Shown here one piece after another: positions 43,383-51,721 of a stretch of 64,000 nucleotides of DNA (its first letter is position 1; each line of letters starts with the position of its first letter). The position numbers were made by a program, and so were the translations under genes. This stretch comes from Streptomyces sp. P9-A4 (lineage in GTDB: Bacteria; Actinomycetota; Actinomycetes; Streptomycetales; Streptomycetaceae): the NCBI RefSeq assembly GCF_036634195.1, contig NZ_JAZIFY010000001.1:5652501-5716500 (forward strand), read 5' to 3'. The notes beneath the pieces are model-generated. The model made no database searches. It was not told where the DNA came from and worked only from the letters and a program-made list of their open reading frames with translations.

Positions 43383-43433
43383 GGCGGTCCCCCCCGGGGG
43401 GAGCTGCCGGGCGGAGGGCGTCCCGGGACCGCC
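43383..43433 (+). terminator. Terminator of the transporter operon
   Basis: Arms GGCGGTCCC (43383-43391) and GGGACCGCC (43425-43433) flank a G/C-rich loop that can itself pair (CCCCC/GGGGG). It lies just after the HAD stop, and the miaB -10 TACCCT follows at once. Confidence 0.6.
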
Positions 43434-43445
43434 TACCCTTGAGCC

Positions 43446-44960
43446 ATGACCAGCAGCAGCGACCGGAGCAGCATCGTGGGCGAAGCCAAGACCTATGAGA
43501 TCCGCACCTACGGGTGTCAGATGAACGTCCACGACTCCGAGCGGCTCTCCGGTCTGCTGGAAGAGGCGGGGTACGTCCGGGCCCCCAAGGGCTCCGACGG
43601 GGACGCCGACGTCGTCGTCTTCAACACCTGCGCGGTCCGCGAGAACGCCGACAACAAGCTGTACGGCAACCTCGGCCGGCTCGCCCCGATGAAGACCACG
43701 CGCCCCGGCATGCAGATCGCCGTCGGCGGCTGCCTCGCCCAGAAGGACCGCGAGACCATCGTCTCCAGGGCCCCCTGGGTCGACGTGGTCTTCGGCACGC
43801 ACAACATCGGCAAGCTCCCCGTCCTCCTGGAGCGCGCCCGCGTCCAGGAGGAGGCGCAGATCGAGATCGCCGAGTCCCTGGAGGCCTTCCCCTCCACGCT
43901 GCCGACCCGACGCGAGTCGGCGTACGCGGCCTGGGTCTCGATCTCCGTCGGCTGCAACAACACCTGCACCTTCTGCATCGTCCCCGCCCTGCGCGGCAAG
44001 GAGGAGGACCGCCGCCCCGGCGACATCCTCGCCGAGATCGAGGCACTGGTCGCCGAGGGCGTCTCCGAGATCACCCTGCTCGGCCAGAACGTCAACGCCT
44101 ACGGCTCCGACCTCGGCGACCGCGAGGCCTTCTCCAAGCTGCTGCGCGCCTGCGGGGCCATCGAGGGCCTGGAGCGGGTCCGCTTCACCTCCCCGCACCC
44201 CCGTGACTTCACCGACGACGTGATCGCGGCGATGGCCGAGACCCCGAACGTCATGCCGCAGCTGCACATGCCGATGCAGTCGGGATCGGACTCGATCCTG
44301 CGCGCGATGCGCCGCTCGTACCGGCAGGAGCGTTTCCTCGGGATCATCGAGAAGGTCCGCGCGGCCATCCCGCACGCCGCCATCTCCACCGACATCATCG
44401 TGGGCTTCCCCGGCGAGACCGAGGAGGACTTCGAGCAGACCATGCACGCCGTCCGCGAGGCCCGCTTCGCGAACGCCTTCACCTTCCAGTACTCCAAGCG
44501 CCCCGGCACCCCGGCCGCCGAGATGGACCACCAGATCCCCAAGGAGGTCGTGCAGGAACGCTACATGCGCCTCGTCGCCCTCCAGGAGGAGATCTCCTGG
44601 GAGGAGAACAAGAAGCAGGTCGGCCGCACCCTGGAGGTCATGGTCGCCGAGGGCGAGGGCCGCAAGGACGGCGCCACCGACCGCCTCTCGGGCCGCGCCC
44701 CCGACAACCGGCTCGTCCACTTCACCAAGCCGGCCGAGGACGTCCGCCCCGGCGACGTGGTGACCGTCGGGATCACCTACGCCGCCCCGCACCACCTGCT
44801 CGCCGAGGGCCAGGTCATGGCGGTACGCCGCACCCGCGCGGGCGACGCCTGGGAGAAGCGCACCGCCGAGAAGCCCAAGGGCGTCCTGCTGGGCCTCCCG
44901 AAGATCGGCGTCCCGGCCCCGCTCCCGGCGGCCGAGGCCCCGGCCTGCGGCAGCCACTGA
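43446..44960 (+). CDS. miaB: tRNA-2-methylthio-N6-dimethylallyladenosine synthase MiaB
   Basis: A 504-residue radical SAM methylthiotransferase acting on A37 of tRNAs that read codons starting with U. The N-terminal auxiliary cluster cysteines are in [15 protein letters not shown] and GGCLAQ. The radical SAM cluster CNNTCTFC is near residue 175, and the TRAM domain is at the C-terminus ([20 protein letters not shown]). It works after MiaA, which is encoded 3 kb downstream. ATG 43446 follows TACCCT by 6 nt, with no ribosome site (leaderless). Confidence 0.96.
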   Translation: MTSSSDRSSIVGEAKTYEIRTYGCQMNVHDSERLSGLLEEAGYVRAPKGSDGDADVVVFNTCAVRENADNKLYGNLGRLAPMKTTRPGMQIAVGGCLAQKDRETIVSRAPWVDVVFGTHNIGKLPVLLERARVQEEAQIEIAESLEAFPSTLPTRRESAYAAWVSISVGCNNTCTFCIVPALRGKEEDRRPGDILAEIEALVAEGVSEITLLGQNVNAYGSDLGDREAFSKLLRACGAIEGLERVRFTSPHPRDFTDDVIAAMAETPNVMPQLHMPMQSGSDSILRAMRRSYRQERFLGIIEKVRAAIPHAAISTDIIVGFPGETEEDFEQTMHAVREARFANAFTFQYSKRPGTPAAEMDHQIPKEVVQERYMRLVALQEEISWEENKKQVGRTLEVMVAEGEGRKDGATDRLSGRAPDNRLVHFTKPAEDVRPGDVVTVGITYAAPHHLLAEGQVMAVRRTRAGDAWEKRTAEKPKGVLLGLPKIGVPAPLPAAEAPACGSH

Positions 44961-45087
44961 CGGTCACGGGGGAGGGCGGCGCATCGGGCCCATCGGGCCG
45001 CGCCTCCCGCGCCCTGACCCGCTCCGCTCGACGGTGGGTGCGTCGGTTGCCGCCGGACGGTGAGCGGGGCGCAGTAGGCTGCGGATC

Positions 45088-45822
45088 ATGCTTGTCGCCG
45101 CAGCAGTCTGCCCCTGCCCCCCGCTCCTCGTGCCCGAGGTCGCGACCGGCGCCGCCCCCGAGCTCGACGCCGCGCGGGCGGCCTGCGCGGACACCCTCGG
45201 GCTGCTCGCCGCCGCCCGTCCCGACCGGCTGTACGTCGTCGGGCCCGCGGACGAGGGCGCCCACGGCGTCTTCCCGGCCGGCTCGACGGGCTCCTTCGCG
45301 GGCTTCGGCGTCGACCTCTCCGTACGCCTGGGGGACCCGACCGGACCGGGCCGGACCGGCGGCGAACCCGACACCGGCCGGCCGCTGCCCGTCTCCCTCG
45401 CGGTCGGGGCCTGGCTCCTGGAACGGGCCGGCTGGGCCGACGCGCCGATCGAGGGACTCGCGGTCGACGGCGAGGCCACGCCGGACGTCTGCGCCGGGCT
45501 CGGCCGCGGGCTCGCCGCCTCCGCCGGACGAGTCGCCCTGCTGGTGACGGGCGACGGCAGCGCCTGCCGGACCGTCAAGGCCCCCGGCTACCTCGACGAG
45601 CGGGCCGCCGCCTTCGACGCCGAGGCCGCCCGCGCGCTGGGCACCGCCGACGTGGCCGCGCTGCTCGCCCTCGACCCGGAGCCGGCGTACGAGCTGAAGG
45701 CGGCGGGCCGGGCCCCCTGGCAGGTCCTCGCGGGCGCCGCCGAGGGCGCGGGGCTCGACGGCCGGCTGCTCTTCGAGGACGCCCCGTACGGCGTGGGCTA
45801 CTTCGTGGCCGCCTGGTCCTGA
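45088..45822 (+). CDS. Class III extradiol dioxygenase-like protein, probably non-catalytic
   Basis: A 244-residue protein related to subunit B of class III extradiol ring-cleavage dioxygenases (LigB fold). The start CPCPPLLVPE aligns with the metal-site CPHPPLL segment, but the His is replaced by Cys. The pattern LYVVGPADEGAHG, VSLAVGAWLLERAG and ALLVTGDGSA follows the fold. With a key ligand missing it may be a degenerate or repurposed member. It is common between miaB and miaA in streptomycetes, and its function is unknown. TAGGCT sits 7 nt before the ATG (leaderless). Confidence 0.82.
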   Translation: MLVAAAVCPCPPLLVPEVATGAAPELDAARAACADTLGLLAAARPDRLYVVGPADEGAHGVFPAGSTGSFAGFGVDLSVRLGDPTGPGRTGGEPDTGRPLPVSLAVGAWLLERAGWADAPIEGLAVDGEATPDVCAGLGRGLAASAGRVALLVTGDGSACRTVKAPGYLDERAAAFDAEAARALGTADVAALLALDPEPAYELKAAGRAPWQVLAGAAEGAGLDGRLLFEDAPYGVGYFVAAWS

Positions 45823-45855
45823 CGGCCGTACGGCGGAACGGGGCGACGGACGACG

Positions 45856-45902
45856 AACGGCGGACGGCCGCGGAGCGAGGTGCTCCGTGGCCGTCCGCCG
45901 TT
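45856..45902. terminator. Bidirectional terminator
   Basis: Near-perfect 21-bp arms (45856-45876 and 45882-45902, starting AACGGCGGACGGCC) with one mismatch and a 5-nt loop. It lies between two convergent genes. Confidence 0.88.
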
Positions 45903-45931
45903 GCGGAGGGACTGTCGGGTGACGGCGGACG

Positions 45932-46237
45932 TCAGACGGTCGGCGGCGGTGTCGTACCGCCGCTGCCGGGCGTGCCGTTCCCGGGCGTGCCGCCGCCGGG
46001 CGTGCCGTCGCTCCCGGGCGTCCCGTGGTCCTTGTGACCGATCCTGTCCAGTGCGTCCTTGGCCTTGTCCGTACCGGAATGGATCTTGTCGCTGTACTTG
46101 CCCTTGGTCTTCTCGTCGACCAGCTTCGCGGCCTTCTCGATGCCGTGGTCGATCTTGTCCCCGTGCTGCTGCGCGAGGTCGGCGACCTTGTCCTTGGCCG
46201 GGGCGAGCTTTGCCTTCAGCGAATCCAGGAGACCCAT
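45932..46237 (-). CDS. Rv0909/MT0933-like antitoxin family small protein
   Basis: A 101-residue charged helical protein, MGLLDSLKAKLAPAKDKVAD then DKIDHGIEKAAKLVDEKTKGK, with a glycine/proline/threonine tail (GTPGGGTPGNGTPGSG). It matches the MT0933-like antitoxin family. No adjacent toxin is apparent, as the neighbours are a LigB-like gene and a small acidic protein. It may act in trans or be a stress-related helical protein rather than a true antitoxin. Its start is 52 bp downstream of the small acidic gene's stop. Confidence 0.8.
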   Translation of the reverse strand: MGLLDSLKAKLAPAKDKVADLAQQHGDKIDHGIEKAAKLVDEKTKGKYSDKIHSGTDKAKDALDRIGHKDHGTPGSDGTPGGGTPGNGTPGSGGTTPPPTV

Positions 46238-46288
46238 GGGGCACCTTCCCTCCGCGGACCCCCGAGGGGTCCGTGTTCCGTGTGCTGC

Positions 46289-46516
46289 CTACGTGCTGGC
46301 GCCTTCGCCGGCCTCGCTGTCGGCGGCGGCCCCGGCCGACTGCTGCTTCGGGATGTCGACGGTCCCGGCGGCGACGGGGGCCGGCTCCGCCACCATCTCG
46401 TCCGTGACGTCCGCGTCCGCCGCTTCGGTCACAGCCTCCTCCGTCGCCGTGACGGCCTCGCCGCCCTCCGGCGAGGCATCTGCATTCTTACGGCGAAACA
46501 TTGAAAAAACGCCCAT
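46289..46516 (-). CDS. Small acidic conserved protein upstream of miaA
   Basis: A 75-residue protein, MGVFSMFRRKNADASPEGGE at the N-terminus and acidic Ala/Glu/Thr-rich afterwards, ending DIPKQQSAG and ADSEAGEGAST. The FSMFRRK start and PKQQSA...EAGEGA tail recur in streptomycete proteins at this locus. No catalytic motif is visible. GGAG lies 5 nt before ATG 46516. It is divergent from miaA (139 bp apart). Confidence 0.72.
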   Translation of the reverse strand: MGVFSMFRRKNADASPEGGEAVTATEEAVTEAADADVTDEMVAEPAPVAAGTVDIPKQQSAGAAADSEAGEGAST

Positions 46517-46654
46517 ATTCACTCCATAGCGTACTCGGACGGGTCGGGTTCCGTGGCGAACGGGCCGGAACCCCTCAGCTGCCAACGAAGCCCGGATGCG
46601 GCCCGTCACGTCGCTCATTCGGGGACAGCCCGGGAGGTTTGCGAGACTGGTGCG

Positions 46655-47593
46655 GTGAGAAGCGCAGCTCCCGCCCCGCGGGTCATCGCCGTCGTCGGCC
46701 CCACGGCGGCCGGAAAGTCCGATCTGGGTGTATTCCTGGCCCAGCAGCTCGGCGGCGAGGTCGTCAACGCCGACTCGATGCAGCTCTACCGGGGGATGGA
46801 CATCGGCACCGCCAAACTGACGCCCGAGGAGCGCGGCGGCATCCCGCACCACCTCCTCGACATCTGGGACGTGACCGAGGCCGCCAGCGTCGCCGAGTAC
46901 CAGCGGCTGGCCCGCGCCGAGATCGACCGGCTGCTCGCCGCCGGCCGCACCCCGGTCCTCGTCGGCGGCTCCGGCCTGTACGTACGGGGGGCCGTCGACG
47001 CCCTGGAGTTCCCCGGCACCGACCCGGCCGTCCGGGCCCGCCTTGAGGCCGAACTCGAAGAGCGCGGCTCCGGCGTCCTGCATGCCCGGCTCACCGAGGC
47101 CGACCCCGAGGCGGCCCGCGCCATCCTGCCCAGCAACGGCCGCCGCATCGTCCGGGCCCTGGAGGTGATCGAGATCACCGGCAAGCCCTTCACCGCCAAC
47201 CTCCCCGGTCCCGACTCCGTCTACGACACCGTGCAGATCGGCGTCGACGTGGCCCGCCCCGAGCTGGACGAACGGATCGCCACCCGGGTGGACCGCATGT
47301 GGGAGGACGGTCTCGTCGACGAGGTGCGCGCCCTGGAGGCGCGCGGTCTGCGCGAGGGACGCACCGCCGCCCGCGCCCTCGGCTACCAGCAGGTCCTCGC
47401 CGCCCTCGCGGGGGAGTGCACCGAGGACGAGGCCCGCGCCGAGACCGTGCGCGCCACCAAGCGCTTCGCCCGCCGCCAGGACTCGTGGTTCCGCCGCGAT
47501 CCGCGCGTGCACTGGCTCAGCGGAGCCGCCGATCACCGCGGGGAACTCCCGGCGGAGGCGCTCTCGTTGGTCGAACGAGCGGTTACAGCCTGA
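46655..47593 (+). CDS. miaA: tRNA dimethylallyltransferase MiaA
   Basis: A 312-residue enzyme transferring the dimethylallyl group to N6 of A37 in tRNAs that read UNN codons. P-loop GPTAAGKS near residue 16, the substrate Asp and Ser/Thr in NADSMQLYRGMDIGTAK, IPHHLLDI, VGGSGLYVRG and GRRIVRALEVIEITGKPF are diagnostic. It precedes MiaB in the modification pathway. GTG 46655 has GAGACT 6 nt upstream, the same context as the AI-2E transporter, so leaderless translation is likely. Confidence 0.96.
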   Translation: MRSAAPAPRVIAVVGPTAAGKSDLGVFLAQQLGGEVVNADSMQLYRGMDIGTAKLTPEERGGIPHHLLDIWDVTEAASVAEYQRLARAEIDRLLAAGRTPVLVGGSGLYVRGAVDALEFPGTDPAVRARLEAELEERGSGVLHARLTEADPEAARAILPSNGRRIVRALEVIEITGKPFTANLPGPDSVYDTVQIGVDVARPELDERIATRVDRMWEDGLVDEVRALEARGLREGRTAARALGYQQVLAALAGECTEDEARAETVRATKRFARRQDSWFRRDPRVHWLSGAADHRGELPAEALSLVERAVTA

Positions 47594-47701
47594 TCACGTG
47601 ATGGCATCGGGACGCACTGCCCGTCATTTCGGCGGTCGGGAGCGTGCCATCATCGAGCATCGATCGACAAAGTGGAGTCCGAGTGGGGAGGGCGCGTGGC
47701 G

Positions 47702-48205
47702 ATGGAGGCCGGCCCTCGCGACAGAGAACAGCACGAAGCGGCCCTGGGTGACCCGACGAGCGGAATCCCGGGCGGTCCGACGGACGGCGACGTCCCCGTC
47801 GGCCCTTCGGGTCTGGCCACGGACGGCCCCGACGACGCGGTCGGCACCGCCATCGAGGTGGACGCCGACGAGGTCGAGGTCGAGCTGCGCCCCCAGCGCC
47901 GGCTGAGGATCTGGCAGCTGGCCCCGATCGTGGGCCTGGCCGCCCTCGGTTCGCTGATGTTCGCCTTCCCGCTCGCCTTCGGTTCCGGGGACGGCGGCGC
48001 CGTCGTCGCCATGCTCGGACTGCTCATCAGTTCCTGTGCGGCGGGCTGGGGCATGATGGCCGCCCGCAAGGTCGGCTACACCTGGCCGGGCCTCCCGCAG
48101 CGCGGCTCGGGGGAGCGCCCCGACTGGCGCGTCCTCATCCTGTACGTCTCGACGATCACGGCCCTGGTGGCCCTCGCGGTCTGGCGCGTCGCCCGCCTGC
48201 GCTGA
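47702..48205 (+). CDS. Two-helix membrane protein between miaA and dapF
   Basis: A 167-residue protein with a 75-residue acidic Gly/Asp/Pro-rich cytoplasmic N-terminus. Three hydrophobic stretches follow (IWQLAPIVGLAALGSLMFAF, GGAVVAMLGLLISSCAAGW and VLILYVSTITALVALAVW). ATG 47702 has GGGAGGG 9 nt upstream; GTG starts at 47696 and 47672 are possible. The function is unknown. It sits between miaA and dapF, and such proteins are common there in streptomycetes. Confidence 0.75.
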   Translation: MEAGPRDREQHEAALGDPTSGIPGGPTDGDVPVGPSGLATDGPDDAVGTAIEVDADEVEVELRPQRRLRIWQLAPIVGLAALGSLMFAFPLAFGSGDGGAVVAMLGLLISSCAAGWGMMAARKVGYTWPGLPQRGSGERPDWRVLILYVSTITALVALAVWRVARLR

Positions 48206-48280
48206 GCTGCCGCGGCTGCGCCCCCGCCGCCCTGTGGACAACCCGGCCGCCGGTCGCGGACGGCCCGTACAGTTGATCTC

Positions 48281-49150
48281 GTGACCAACACGCAGACCTC
48301 ATCGCTCCCGTTCCTCAAGGGCCACGGCACCGAGAACGACTTCGTGATCATTCCCGACGCGGAGAACGCCGTCGACCTGCCGCCCGCCGTCGTCGCGCGG
48401 CTCTGCGACCGCCGGGCCGGGATCGGCGGCGACGGACTGCTGCACGTCGTGCGCAGCGCCGCCCACCCCGAGGCGCGGCACCTGGCCGACGAGGCCGAGT
48501 GGTTCATGGACTACCGGAACGCCGACGGCTCGGTCGCCGAGATGTGCGGGAACGGGGTCCGGGTCTTCGCCCGCTACCTGGAGCACGCCGGGCACGTCAC
48601 CGCGGGCGAGGTCGCCGTCGCCACCCGGGGCGGGGTCAAGCACGTCCACCTCGACAAGGACGGCTCCGTCACCGTCGCCATGGGCCGCGCTGTCCTCCCC
48701 GAGAACGGCGTCACCGTCACCGTCGACGGCCGCAGCTGGCCCGCGCGCAACGTGAACATGGGCAACCCGCACGCGGTCGCCTTCGTCGAGGACCTCGACC
48801 ACGCGGGCAACCTCTTCACCGAGCCGCCGTACGCTCCGGCCGCGGTCTACCCGGACGGGGTGAACATCGAGTTCGTCGTCGACCGGGGCCCCCGCCACGT
48901 CGCCATGCGGGTCCACGAGCGCGGCGCCGCCGAGACGCGCTCCTGCGGCACGGGCGCGTGCGCCGTCGCCGTGGCCGCCGCCCGCAGGGACGGCGCCGAC
49001 CCCGCCGAGACCGGCACCCCCGTCACGTACACCGTCGACGTGCTCGGCGGGACCCTGGTCATCACCGAGCACCCCGACGGGCGGATCGACATGGCGGGCC
49101 CGGCCGTGATCGTCGCCGAGGGCACTGTCGACCCGGACTGGCTCGGCTGA
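48281..49150 (+). CDS. dapF: Diaminopimelate epimerase DapF
   Basis: A 289-residue PLP-independent epimerase converting LL- to meso-diaminopimelate for lysine and peptidoglycan synthesis. The two catalytic cysteines are in EMCGNGVR and RSCGTGACA. The start FLKGHGTENDFVII and the substrate-binding NVNMGNPHAVAFV are typical. GTG 48281 lies 7 nt after TACAGT with no ribosome site (leaderless). It is followed by a 210-bp gap to rsh. Confidence 0.95.
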   Translation: MTNTQTSSLPFLKGHGTENDFVIIPDAENAVDLPPAVVARLCDRRAGIGGDGLLHVVRSAAHPEARHLADEAEWFMDYRNADGSVAEMCGNGVRVFARYLEHAGHVTAGEVAVATRGGVKHVHLDKDGSVTVAMGRAVLPENGVTVTVDGRSWPARNVNMGNPHAVAFVEDLDHAGNLFTEPPYAPAAVYPDGVNIEFVVDRGPRHVAMRVHERGAAETRSCGTGACAVAVAAARRDGADPAETGTPVTYTVDVLGGTLVITEHPDGRIDMAGPAVIVAEGTVDPDWLG

Positions 49151-49362
49151 CCGCCCCGACCGTGGGATCCCGCCCCGGCGGAGTCGGGGGAAGCGACGGA
49201 ATCGAAACAGTCAACGACTGATTTGTCGCTCGAATGGGTGATCCGATTCACGCTGGGCGAGAGCGCGACTGCGCCACGTGGTGGGGTCGGTAGCATCAAG
49301 CACCGGCCCCCAGGGCACGCCTGGCCCGCCCACCGCCGGTCGACGTTGCCGGAGGGTGCCCC

Positions 49363-51591
49363 ATGAGCGCAGAGGCCACCAGACCTGTGAGCGCGGCGGA
49401 GTCCGCCGACACCGAGGGGACTGTCCGCAGACGCGGACGCGCCCGGATCGACCTGCGCCGGCTCGGCCGGGCCGCCCTGCTGGGCGCCACCGCCGGACCG
49501 GCGCCCCGCGACCGGCTGCCGGACGCCATCAGCCATGTCGCGGAGGCGCACCGCGCCCACCATCCCGAGGCCGACCTGACGGTGCTGCGCCGGGCGTACG
49601 TCCTCGCCGAGTCCTCGCACCGCGGCCAGTTCCGCAAGAGCGGCGAACCGTACATCACCCATCCGCTCGCGGTGACCCTCATCCTCGCCGAACTCGGCGC
49701 GGAGACCACCACCTTGACCGCCTCCCTCCTCCACGACACCGTCGAGGACACCGAGGTGACCCTCGACCAGGTCCGCCGGGAGTTCGGCGACGAGGTCGCC
49801 TACCTCGTCGACGGCGTCACCAAGGTGGAGAAGATCGACTACGGCGCCGCCGCCGAGCCCGAGACCTTCCGCAAGATGCTCGTCGCCACCGGCGACGACG
49901 TCCGGGTGATGTCGATCAAGCTCGCCGACCGGCTCCACAACATGCGCACCCTCGGTGTGATGCGGCCCGAGAAACAGGCCAGGATCGCCAAGGTCACCCG
50001 GGACGTCCTCATCCCGCTCGCCGAACGGCTCGGGGTCCAGGCCCTCAAGACCGAGCTGGAGGACCTCGTCTTCGCCATCCTCCACCCCGAGGAGTACGAG
50101 ACGACGCGCGCGCTCATCGCCGCCGAACCGGGGGCCGGTGACGCGCTCGGCGCCGTCGCCGAACAGGTGTCGGCGGTGCTCCGCGAGGCCGGCATCGGCG
50201 CCGAAGTCCTCGTCCGGCCCCGGCACTTCGTCTCCGTGCACCGGGTCCGCCTCAAGCGCGGCGAGCTGCGCGGCTGCGACTTCGGACGGCTCCTCGTCCT
50301 GGTCACCGAGGACGCCGACTGCTACGGGGTGCTCGGTGAGCTGCACACCTGCTTCACGCCGGTGATCTCCGAGTTCAAGGACTTCATCGCGGCCCCCAAG
50401 TTCAACCTCTACCAGTCCCTGCACACCGCGATCGCCGCCCCCGACGGCGCCGTGGCGGAAGTCCTCATCCGCACCCACCGGATGCACACGGTCGCGGAGG
50501 CCGGGGTCGTCGCCCTCGGCAATCCGCACGTGGGACAGGAGGCCACGGGAGCGCCGGGCACCGAGCCCGTGTCCGGGGCCGCCCTCCCGTCGGCCGCCGA
50601 GACCTCCCAGGACCCGGCGGGCCCCGCCGAGGACGGCGAGCGCGTCGACCCCACCCGCCCCGGCTGGCTCTCCCGGCTCCTCGACTGGCAGCAGTCGGCG
50701 CCCGACCCCGACACCTTCTGGACCTCGCTCCGCGCCGATCTCGCCGAGGACGACGAGATCACCGTCTTCCGCGCCGACGGCAGCGCCCCCGGCACGATCA
50801 GCCTGCCCGCCGGAGCCAGCTGCGTCGACGCCGCCTACGCGCAGCACGGCGAGGCCGCCCACGGCTGCCTCGGCGCCCGCGTCAACGGACGCCTCGCCCC
50901 GCTGAGCACCGTCCTCGGCGACGGCGACACCGTGCAGCTGCTCCTCGCCCAGGACGCCGTGTCGGGCCCCTCGCCCGAGTGGCTCGACCACGCCCGTACC
51001 CCCGCCGCCAGGATCGCGATCAGCGGCTGGCTCGCGGCCCACCCCGAGAGCGCCGCACCGGCCGCGGCCGCCACCGGCCCGCGCCCCGCGGCCAACGTCG
51101 TCGCGGACCGCCGTTCCGGCGCCGAACTCCACGCCGACCTGGAGGGGGAGCGGCCCTCGGCCGTCCGCCCGGCGGGCTGCTGCACCCCCGTACCCCCCGA
51201 CAAGATCACCGGGTTCCGGGTGAGCGGCGGATCGGTCACCGTCCACCGCGCGGGCTGCGCCGCCGTCGACACCATGCGCGGTCTGGGCCGCGACCCCGTC
51301 ACCGTCCGCTGGGGCGACACCGCCCACGGCAGGGTCACCCTGGTCGCCGAGTCCTTCGGACGGCCCGGCCTCCTCGCCGACCTCACCGAGGCCATCGCCG
51401 TCGCCGGGGCGGCCGTCGTCTCCGCGACCGTCGAGCCGCCGAGCGAGCAGCGGGTCCGCCACACGTACACCCTCCACCTGCCCGACGCGGCCGGCCTCTC
51501 CGCCCTCATGCGCGCCATGCGGGACGTGCCCGGCGTGTACGACGTGAGACGAGCCCGCCACCGCCCGAGCCAGGAGCCCCGGCGGGCGTGA
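49363..51591 (+). CDS. RelA/SpoT homologue (Rsh) with diverged synthetase motifs
   Basis: A 742-residue (p)ppGpp enzyme. The HD hydrolase domain is intact: HPLAVTLILAE, SLLHDTVEDT and KLADRLHNMRTL. The synthetase domain is recognisable but diverged: RPRHFVSVHRVRLKRG stands where G-R-x-K-x-x-S is usual, FGRLLVLVTED follows, and EFKDFIAAPKFNLYQSLHTAI replaces GRFKDYIA. TGS-like (ITVFRADGSAPGTISLP) and ACT (VTLVAESFGRPGLLADL) domains complete the C-terminus. S. coelicolor has a second homologue (RshA) at this position beside RelA. ATG 49363 has GGAGGG 7-8 nt upstream. Confidence 0.87.
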   Translation: MSAEATRPVSAAESADTEGTVRRRGRARIDLRRLGRAALLGATAGPAPRDRLPDAISHVAEAHRAHHPEADLTVLRRAYVLAESSHRGQFRKSGEPYITHPLAVTLILAELGAETTTLTASLLHDTVEDTEVTLDQVRREFGDEVAYLVDGVTKVEKIDYGAAAEPETFRKMLVATGDDVRVMSIKLADRLHNMRTLGVMRPEKQARIAKVTRDVLIPLAERLGVQALKTELEDLVFAILHPEEYETTRALIAAEPGAGDALGAVAEQVSAVLREAGIGAEVLVRPRHFVSVHRVRLKRGELRGCDFGRLLVLVTEDADCYGVLGELHTCFTPVISEFKDFIAAPKFNLYQSLHTAIAAPDGAVAEVLIRTHRMHTVAEAGVVALGNPHVGQEATGAPGTEPVSGAALPSAAETSQDPAGPAEDGERVDPTRPGWLSRLLDWQQSAPDPDTFWTSLRADLAEDDEITVFRADGSAPGTISLPAGASCVDAAYAQHGEAAHGCLGARVNGRLAPLSTVLGDGDTVQLLLAQDAVSGPSPEWLDHARTPAARIAISGWLAAHPESAAPAAAATGPRPAANVVADRRSGAELHADLEGERPSAVRPAGCCTPVPPDKITGFRVSGGSVTVHRAGCAAVDTMRGLGRDPVTVRWGDTAHGRVTLVAESFGRPGLLADLTEAIAVAGAAVVSATVEPPSEQRVRHTYTLHLPDAAGLSALMRAMRDVPGVYDVRRARHRPSQEPRRA

Positions 51592-51721
51592 GGGCGGAGA
51601 GGCCGGGCGCGTCGGCCGGGCCCCGGCATGACCCCCTTCGGGTGGCGGCCGAGCGCGCCGCCCGGGGGAGCGGGGGAAGCCCTGGTAGCCGTAGGGCCAG
51701 TCCTCCGGAAAGGCCTGGCCC

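Noticed and set aside
47593..47602. ATCACGTGAT palindrome after miaA
   Set aside because: Ten bases of self-complementarity are expected by chance in a window of this size and no regulated gene start lies at a suitable distance.
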